Made by a program: the position numbers and the translations under genes. Positions 58,190 through 64,000 of a DNA stretch of 64,000 nucleotides are shown piece by piece (the first letter of the stretch is position 1; each line of letters opens with the position of its first letter). This DNA comes from Myotis daubentonii (taxonomy: Eukaryota > Chordata > Mammalia > Chiroptera > Vespertilionidae), in NCBI RefSeq assembly GCF_963259705.1, contig NC_081841.1:30779358-30843357 (forward strand), given 5' to 3'. Below the pieces are notes generated by a model. The model worked only from the letters and a program-made list of their open reading frames with translations. It searched no databases and was not told where the DNA came from.

Positions 58190-58330
58190 GAGTGTTCTTA
58201 TGTGACTTTGGGCAAGTCACATATTTTTGTGTCTCAATCTCTAATCTGTAAGATGAAGATACTAATAGTGCTTACCTTGTATGGTAATTGTAAGCATTAA
58301 ATGAGTTAATACATGTTTCAGTACATGACA
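58190..58330 (+). repeat. MIR fragment
   Basis: gtgactttgggcaagtcaca, aatctgtaagatgaagatac and ttgtaagcattaaatgagtt are clear MIR core and 3' words. Confidence 0.65.
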
Positions 58331-58567
58331 GTCAACTCAAGCATTGAATGGTTTAAAACAGATATTTTGCTTATGAATCTTCGATCTGAGCAGGGTTTAG
58401 CCTGGTTAGGTCATTCCACTTGGTGTCAGCTTGGAGAAGCATAAAGGCTGGAGACTGCAGTTTACAGAAAACTTATTCAAGTACCTGTTGTATATGTGGT
58501 GCCTGGGCTGAGAAGACTCAAATAGCTGGGCGCTAGAACAGCTGGAGTTCCCCTGTGTCTCTCTCTT

Positions 58568-58810
58568 TTTTGAAATTTATCTTTATAGTTGAAAGTATTA
58601 CGACTATATTTCCCCCCATTTTTCCCCCATTGACTCCCTCCTCCTCACGCCTGCCCCCTCCTCAGGCCTTCACTGTACTATTGTCTATATCAGCGGTCGC
58701 CAACCAGTGGTCCGTGAGGTCCGAAAGGTTGGCAACCGCTGATTTATATCTATGGGTTATGCATATATGCATATAAATTCCTTGGTCTGTGTACTTTCTT
58801 CAAGGATCTC
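58568..58810 (-). mobile_element. Bat L1 3'-UTR fragment hosting the 51-bp hAT element
   Basis: atctttatagttgaaagtat, cccccattgactccctcctc and atgggttatgcatatatgc follow the same 3'-UTR order seen in fragments at 6665 and 55366. The micro-element at 58691 interrupts it. Confidence 0.5.
58691..58741 (+). mobile_element. 51-bp hAT-type micro-element inside an L1 3' fragment
   Basis: Inverted ends cagcggtcgccaacc and ggttggcaaccgctg (14 of 15 complementary) enclose only 21 bases. The flanks gtctatat/atttatat agree at 6 of 8 bases. Removing the element and one duplication restores continuous L1 sequence. Confidence 0.78.
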
Positions 58811-59029
58811 TTCTGCATGGTGTCTTCAGAGCAGTCAGATTTCTTTACAGGGTAGTTCAGAGCTCCCAAGTTGTGTGTTCCGAGAGAGAGCCAGGCTGAA
58901 GCTGTACTGCCTTTATGACTTAGCTGTAAGATGTCTGGTAGTATCATAACTTCTGCAGTAGTCTTTGACCTGCTTTGATTCAAGGGGAGATAATATAAAT
59001 TCCCCCCAAATATAGACCCCCCCCACCTC

Positions 59030-59232
59030 TTTTTTTTTAAATGTATTTTTATTGATTTCAGAGAGGGAGAGAGAGAAAGAAACATCAATGATGAGAGAGA
59101 ATCATTGATTGGCTGCCTCCTGCACGCCCCACACTGGGGATCGAGCCTGCACCCAGGCAGGTACCCTTGACTGGAATCGAACCGTGACCTCCTGGTTCAT
59201 AGGTCAACGCTCAATCACTGAGCTGTGCCAGC
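59030..59232 (-). repeat. Ves SINE
   Basis: B box complement ggaatcgaaccgtg; the left edge is a T-run. Confidence 0.85.
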
Positions 59233-60548
59233 CGCCCCCACCCCCCACAACTCTTGATGCCATGTTGTAAGAAGAGCATGTGGGAGGATGAATATCGGTG
59301 TAGCCATATTTCAGTCTGACAACACAGCACATAGAACAAAAGCAGGATATACAGGAAATTGTAAGCTGTTATGATAAAGAATGGGAAGTCAGATTTAAAT
59401 GGTGTCTTATTATTTGTGATATACATTTTGGTGTAGTGAATTACATAATCCCTCTTTTTCCTTAAGAGGAAGTCAAAATGTAACAGGCAGGCAGTTTATA
59501 GTTTTCTTGAAGTGCCTGTTTTTTTTAATGATTCAGTTTTAGCTTTTAATCCTCCTGTCAATGCCTAGATTAAGGAGCATGGCACAAAACAATTGTTCAT
59601 TCCAACAAATGGGGGGTGGGGGATGGTATGGATAACTCAAAGTGTTTTCACTCTTAAAATTGTATAATATCTGATACACAACTTCAGACTTTTCAAAAAC
59701 ATAAAATCCTCTTAAATGCTTTGCACTGTTTTGAATTTTAACCTTTAATAATTTTGATTATAAGTGTGGGAGAGACAGAGTAATCTTCTGAGTAGTGAGT
59801 GGCAAAATTTGTTTTGATAGATGAAACATTGCCTGCTAGCTTACTCTGCTATATGATTAGATTAGCACTCCTGTGTGTGGTTTTGTTTACCTACAATTTG
59901 ATAAATAATTTGAACATAGTATATTTCTATCCAAAGCATGTTACCAATTACAAAGATAAAGTTTATAATACTTGCTCTGACTCTGTTAAATATTCCTTAG
60001 ACCAGTGGAATTACTGTCCCTTTTTTTTCATACCACTTTTCTTCATTCTGTGTGGAAGACCATGTTCCAGTCTTAAAACATTAGACTTAGAGAATATTTG
60101 TTTTAGAATAATTAAGATACAAATTAGGACTGAAGACTTCCTAATGATTATGTTTTTTATTGATAGAACAAAAATAAAACAGCCTGGTCCATTAGAGATT
60201 AGGGAGGTTCTTTGGTGGAACCTCGTTCTTTAACTTCCAGATCCTGAAGAAAAGTGGTTAGATGCCTTGCTCGTTCTGTTTTCCTACTACATTCCTTGTT
60301 TATGGTACATCTTATCCTTTCTGTCACTCTGTATATAAGGTAGCTCAGTGGTTTCTAACTTTTTGGTGTGAAAGTACTATCCATTTCATAATTAGTAACT
60401 TGACAATTTCGAGGTCTATGGTTGAGAAAGTAAACTAAAAACAATTTACAGACTTTGAGTAGTGGATGAAACTTTTTTCCAAATGAATATTTATATGGAA
60501 CCCAATACATAAAGACATACTAATATAGTATTTTATTAGTATTTATTT
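59233..60548. other. AEBP2 intron 1, single-copy part
   Basis: A weak hAT-like end (cagtggtttctaact) near 60348 has no matching partner. A 144-codon + frame at 59799-60233 is AT-rich and shows no domain. Confidence 0.5.
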
Positions 60549-60781
60549 ATTTAAATGTTTTTATTGATTTGAGGGAGAGAGGAAGGAAGGGTGGGAGGAG
60601 AAAGAGCGAAACAAGAGGTGAGAGACATCAATCGACTGCCTCCTGCACTCCCTACTGGGCATTGAGCTGAACTGGGGGGGGTCGGGGGGGGGGGGGAATG
60701 TGCCCTGTAGGGGAATCTAGCCGTGACCTTTTGGTGCATGGGAGGATGCTCAACCAACGGAGCCACACTGGTGGCCAGGGC
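60549..60781 (-). repeat. Ves SINE with G-run insertion
   Basis: Flanked by agtatttattt; a near-pure G tract at about 60674-60696. Confidence 0.83.
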
Positions 60782-61727
60782 AGTATTTATTTTTATAAGC
60801 TGAAAACATTTTTTATAAAATCAACCAAGAACAGTAAAGCTTTTAGAAGAATTTAAATTTGAAGTAGGGTTTGTTTTATCATTCTGTTTTCTTAATTCTG
60901 TTTTGGCTGCTTAAGTCATGAAAATGTGACTTGCAGGTACGTACAGCTTGTCTTTCAGACTCCATATATACTTTGGTTGTACTGATGGAGAGCTATAAAA
61001 GAGTATTTCTAGTATAGACATTTTGTTTTGAAAGACACCATTACTTAATTATCTTAATTATCTTTACTTCATATCACAAATGCAAAAGTGACCAGCCCCT
61101 CAAACTTAAACAACAAAACTTAATATTGTTTCATGTTAGCTCTTTAATTTGGAACCAGCCACCTGGCTACTCCCCTAGGAGAGGAGAGCATGCAGCAGGT
61201 TAACTTGTGAGTCTTCTTGGAAAGTGTTTAATTGGGAAAAGCATAAAATATGTGACTGCAGACTAATTTTAAATGAAAGGACATGTGGAAGCCTAAATTA
61301 GGGTTGGGAAACACGAGTGCAAAGCTGCAACTTTACTAATCAATGTCTTCATAGGAATTGGACATTATATTTTAATTTTTGTTTGTGACAAGAGTAAGTT
61401 ATATTTGATTTCAAATTATGCACCCATATCCTCTTCAGGTCCCTGTTCTCAACTCTTCTTTAAAGTTAGACATTTTAGTAGCTTAGAAATCATTTCAGAG
61501 CAGGGGGAAAAAGAGAAGGACCCAAAGTTGGCCAGAAAAATCCACAACACAAATGAATTTCCTCAGAGATAGCTGAAAAGAAGACTGCAAATAAAGCTGT
61601 CCCTATCCATGTGACCTCAGGATGAATTTTAAATTCAACAATTAACCTCAGAATAAAATAAAAGTATTCCAGGTCACAAACATACTCTTTCCATTCCAGA
61701 GACATTTAAGCTTTCCTCCCTATATAC

Positions 61728-61889
61728 CAGGGGTAGGGAACCTTTTTTCTGCCAAGGGTCATTTGGATGTTTATAACCTCATTCGAGGACCATACAGAAT
61801 CATCAACTTAAGAAATTAGCCTGCTGTATTTTTGGCAGGGCTAGATCAATTGATTATAAGACCCTTGGGCCGGACAGTCCCTACTCCTG
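61728..61889 (+). mobile_element. hAT-type miniature element
   Basis: The ends caggggtagggaacc and gtccctactcctg form an inverted repeat. The flanks ctatatac/atacatac agree at 6 of 8 bases. The interior shares the aattagcctgctgtattt type of sequence with the element at 52567, in the same orientation. Confidence 0.72.
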
Positions 61890-61913
61890 ATACATACTCT
61901 AGATCAGTGTTTC

Positions 61914-62452
61914 TCAAACATTTGCTCTTAAGGACTCTTTTGCTTTCTTAAATATTGAGAAATATGAATTATATATCAGTAAAAAAATGTTTAAAAAGTT
62001 ACTGAAGAATCCAGAGCTTTTGTTTTATTTTTATGTTAATCCTCACCCAAGGACATTTTTTCCATTGATTTTTAGAGAGAATGGAAAGAAAGGGTTGGGG
62101 GAGAGAGACACATTGATTGATTGTCTCCTCCATGTGCCCCAAGCGGACCAGGGATCAAACCTGCAACCCTGGTACATGCTATTGACCAGGAATGGAATCC
62201 TCCATCCTTTGGTGCGGAGGCCAGTGCTCCATCCATTGAACCACACCAGCCAGAGCCTAAAGAGTATTTTTTAAAATGTAAAATAACTTTTCCAGTTAAA
62301 GAAATAGAAGTGACATTGTTTTATTTTTAATGTCTTTAATGTCTGGCTTAACAGCTAGTTCTCATCCGTGCCTCTTGCAATGAATTAGTTTGGTTGAACT
62401 TTGTGATGAAAATCTGGCCTCATACAGATACTTAGTGGAAAAGGAAGGAGTA
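61914..62452 (+). mobile_element. Old hAT-Charlie-type remnant, interrupted by a SINE
   Basis: The left end cagtgtttctcaaacatttg and the later taatgtctggcttaacagc segment follow an ancient mammalian hAT element that I recall but cannot name securely. A Ves-related SINE (62037-62257) splits it. The right end is lost. Confidence 0.5.
62037..62257 (-). repeat. Older Ves-related SINE (cctcaccc tail type)
   Basis: Begins ttaatcctcacccaaggac; it interrupts the hAT-Charlie remnant. Confidence 0.78.
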
Positions 62453-62652
62453 TTTTTTTAAAAATACATTTTTATTGATTTCAGAGAGGAAGGGAGAGAG
62501 AGATAGAAACATCAGTGTGAGAGAGAATCATTGATTGGCTGCCTCCTGCACGCTCCTACTGGGGATTGAGCCCACAACCCAGGCATGTGCCCTGACTGGG
62601 AATTGAACCCTGATCATGGTCGATGCACAACCACTGAGCCACACTGGCCAGG
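62453..62652 (-). repeat. Ves SINE
   Basis: Head complement gagccacactggccagg; B box complement gggaattgaaccctg. Confidence 0.85.
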
Positions 62653-63961
62653 ATAAGACTATTTTTGTAACTGAAGCATCATGGAAGAATATTTTTGCTA
62701 GTTCTTGGGGTGCATTTGTTGTTAGACACAAATCATTAAGCTTACTAAATAGGTTCAAATTCAGTTTAATTCTTAGGTGTGAGCAAATAAGGTTGAAATG
62801 GTATTAGTGAATGTTTTTCATTTTAGAAGAATGTGTGCTAAAATAATTGTGATTGAAGTATGTTTGCAACTTGCAGATGATTGAGAAAAACAAATTACAT
62901 ATAGCCAGTATCAGACTGAGATACATTTTTTTGTGTCTGAAATTTTCTGTAATAAAAACTTGGGGTAGGGAAGCATATCCATTAATATAATACAGTTTTT
63001 GTAATTTACTGGTACTACATTGCAAACTGCTATAGATAGCTTTTGATGGGTTTAGTCTGAAAATTTCCATTGACCTGTAATTGAAGCTACTTCCATGTAG
63101 TTCTGTTGGGAAGATATTTTTTTAAAAAAAGTGATTTGCTTTTAAAATGAAGGAGAAATTGTGTTACATTTCTTAAGATGTGAAATTTTAAGTATTTAAA
63201 ATTACTCAATAACGTTTATTACTAATAGAATTTTTGGTAAATAAAAAGGTTACTAACATGTCATACTTTGTTTAGTAAATAAAAAGTAAAGGGGATTGAT
63301 TGGCATTTTCAATTTTTTTGGATAGATTAGATTAAAAGACATTTTATTTGGACTTTGGGTAAAATCAGAGAAATTCGTTGCACCCAGTTTTCTCTCTTCT
63401 GCTTTTTTATTTAAAAGGGAAAATACAGCCAAATTTCCCAACCTGTTTGAGATGGAAAGAGGTAGGATGTGATGGCAATTATATTCTTAGATTAATAAAG
63501 ACACAAGGATGTCGGGTCATCTAATTGTTTGCAAAATTGTAAAGATTATCTTTTGATTCTGATATACGTATAGCTGGAAACTATTTATTCTTCCATTTTG
63601 CTTAGAACTATGGGAGGGATGAAAAGTGGTGACCTGTGTGCATATGTGTGTGTGTGTGTGTTTGGTTTGTTTTTTGTAGTGTATAGTATTGGGGAGTTCA
63701 TGACTGCCAAAAGTTGCTTAAATTACCCCATGCATATCTGGTTTTGAGGTACTAGCATTTTTTTTTTTGCACTTTGATTTGTACTTTATTGCCAACTATA
63801 TAATCTCAAGGAAATTATTTGTTACTTTCTAATGGAAAATACAGGTAGTATGCTTTGTATGGGACAGAATATCAAATGGTAACCTTAATTAAATATTTGT
63901 AAGATCATATTCATGTTAGTGAATTTCTAGGAATAACACAGCCTTTTTTCTTCTTTTGTAG
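62653..63961. other. AEBP2 intron 1, 3' part
   Basis: AT-rich single-copy DNA up to the exon 2 acceptor; no repeats named apart from the TG run. Confidence 0.6.
63645..63661. repeat. (TG)n microsatellite
   Basis: A short TG run 300 bases before exon 2. Confidence 0.85.
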
Positions 63962-64000
63962 CATAAGCAGTACTATAATGGATGTAGACAGCACAATTTC
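63962..64000 (+). CDS. AEBP2: AEBP2 coding exon 2, 5' end only (runs off the window)
   Basis: After a pyrimidine-rich acceptor (ccttttttcttcttttgtag), the first base C completes the serine codon begun in exon 1 (AG|C). The frame then reads ISSTIMDVDSTIS up to the window edge. This matches the serine/threonine segment that precedes the zinc fingers of AEBP2, so the acceptor and the frame support each other. The exon continues past base 64000. The first zinc finger should follow shortly after, but none of it is visible here. Confidence 0.93.

Larger units (their letters stand above)
44205..63961 (+). other. AEBP2: AEBP2 intron 1
   Basis: A 19,757-base GT-AG intron between coding exons 1 and 2. 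It contains one FTL processed pseudogene, three tandem Helitrons, eleven Ves SINEs (nine antisense to the gene), a mariner miniature, three or four hAT-type elements, L1 3'-end scraps and several MIR fragments. An alternative AEBP2 promoter giving a short isoform is known in mammals. I looked for a first exon for it here and could not identify one. Confidence 0.9.

Noticed and set aside
59799..60233. 144-codon + frame in AEBP2 intron 1
   Set aside because: AT-rich, no domain, no splice context, and lies in an intron without other coding signs.
60340..60450. hAT-like terminus cagtggtttctaact
   Set aside because: No matching right terminus or target duplication was found, so the element cannot be delimited.

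Overview
This window is mammalian nuclear DNA, almost certainly from a vesper bat (Vespertilionidae). Three things in the sequence point there together: more than fifty tRNA-derived SINEs of the Ves type, Helitrons of the HeliBat type (hairpin plus CTAG 3' end, inserted between A and T), and several young-looking hAT and mariner miniature elements with readable target-site duplications. The species cannot be fixed from this window.

The one confidently active gene is AEBP2 (a PRC2 accessory zinc-finger protein), on the + strand. Its CpG-island promoter lies at about 43.1-43.5 kb, coding exon 1 at 43534-44204, a 19.8-kb intron 1 at 44205-63961, and the first 39 bases of exon 2 at 63962-64000. 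The exon 1/exon 2 join keeps the reading frame across a split serine codon. The downstream zinc-finger exons lie outside the window.

From 1 to about 43 kb is intergenic DNA upstream of AEBP2, built mostly of mobile elements. It holds Ves SINEs (some nested), L1 remnants in both orientations, several endogenous-retrovirus LTRs, a four-copy Helitron cluster inserted in an antisense L1 (14.8-16.9 kb), two SPIN-like hAT elements, two other hAT elements, and mariner-like miniatures. There are two processed retrocopies here: an RPL37 fragment (11.5 kb) and a nearly intact DNAJC17 retrocopy (39.5-40.5 kb, minus strand), which landed inside an older SINE. A 95-base exon-like open stretch with splice-site consensus at both ends (36.8 kb) is unexplained. 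Intron 1 of AEBP2 holds a dead ferritin light chain (FTL) retrocopy inserted in a SINE tail, a three-copy Helitron array (56.1-57.9 kb), a 110-bp mariner miniature, a 51-bp hAT miniature, other hAT remnants, MIR fragments and mostly antisense-oriented SINEs.

No new multi-gene system was found. The most interesting material is the transposon biology: head-to-tail Helitron arrays, one Helitron carrying unexplained filler, very small hAT and mariner elements, and retrocopies nested in SINEs. The open frames in SINEs and in the CpG-rich exon (including a 411-codon + strand frame and long antisense frames) are composition artefacts. Repeat boundaries are read by eye and are good to a few bases only where a target-site duplication is quoted.
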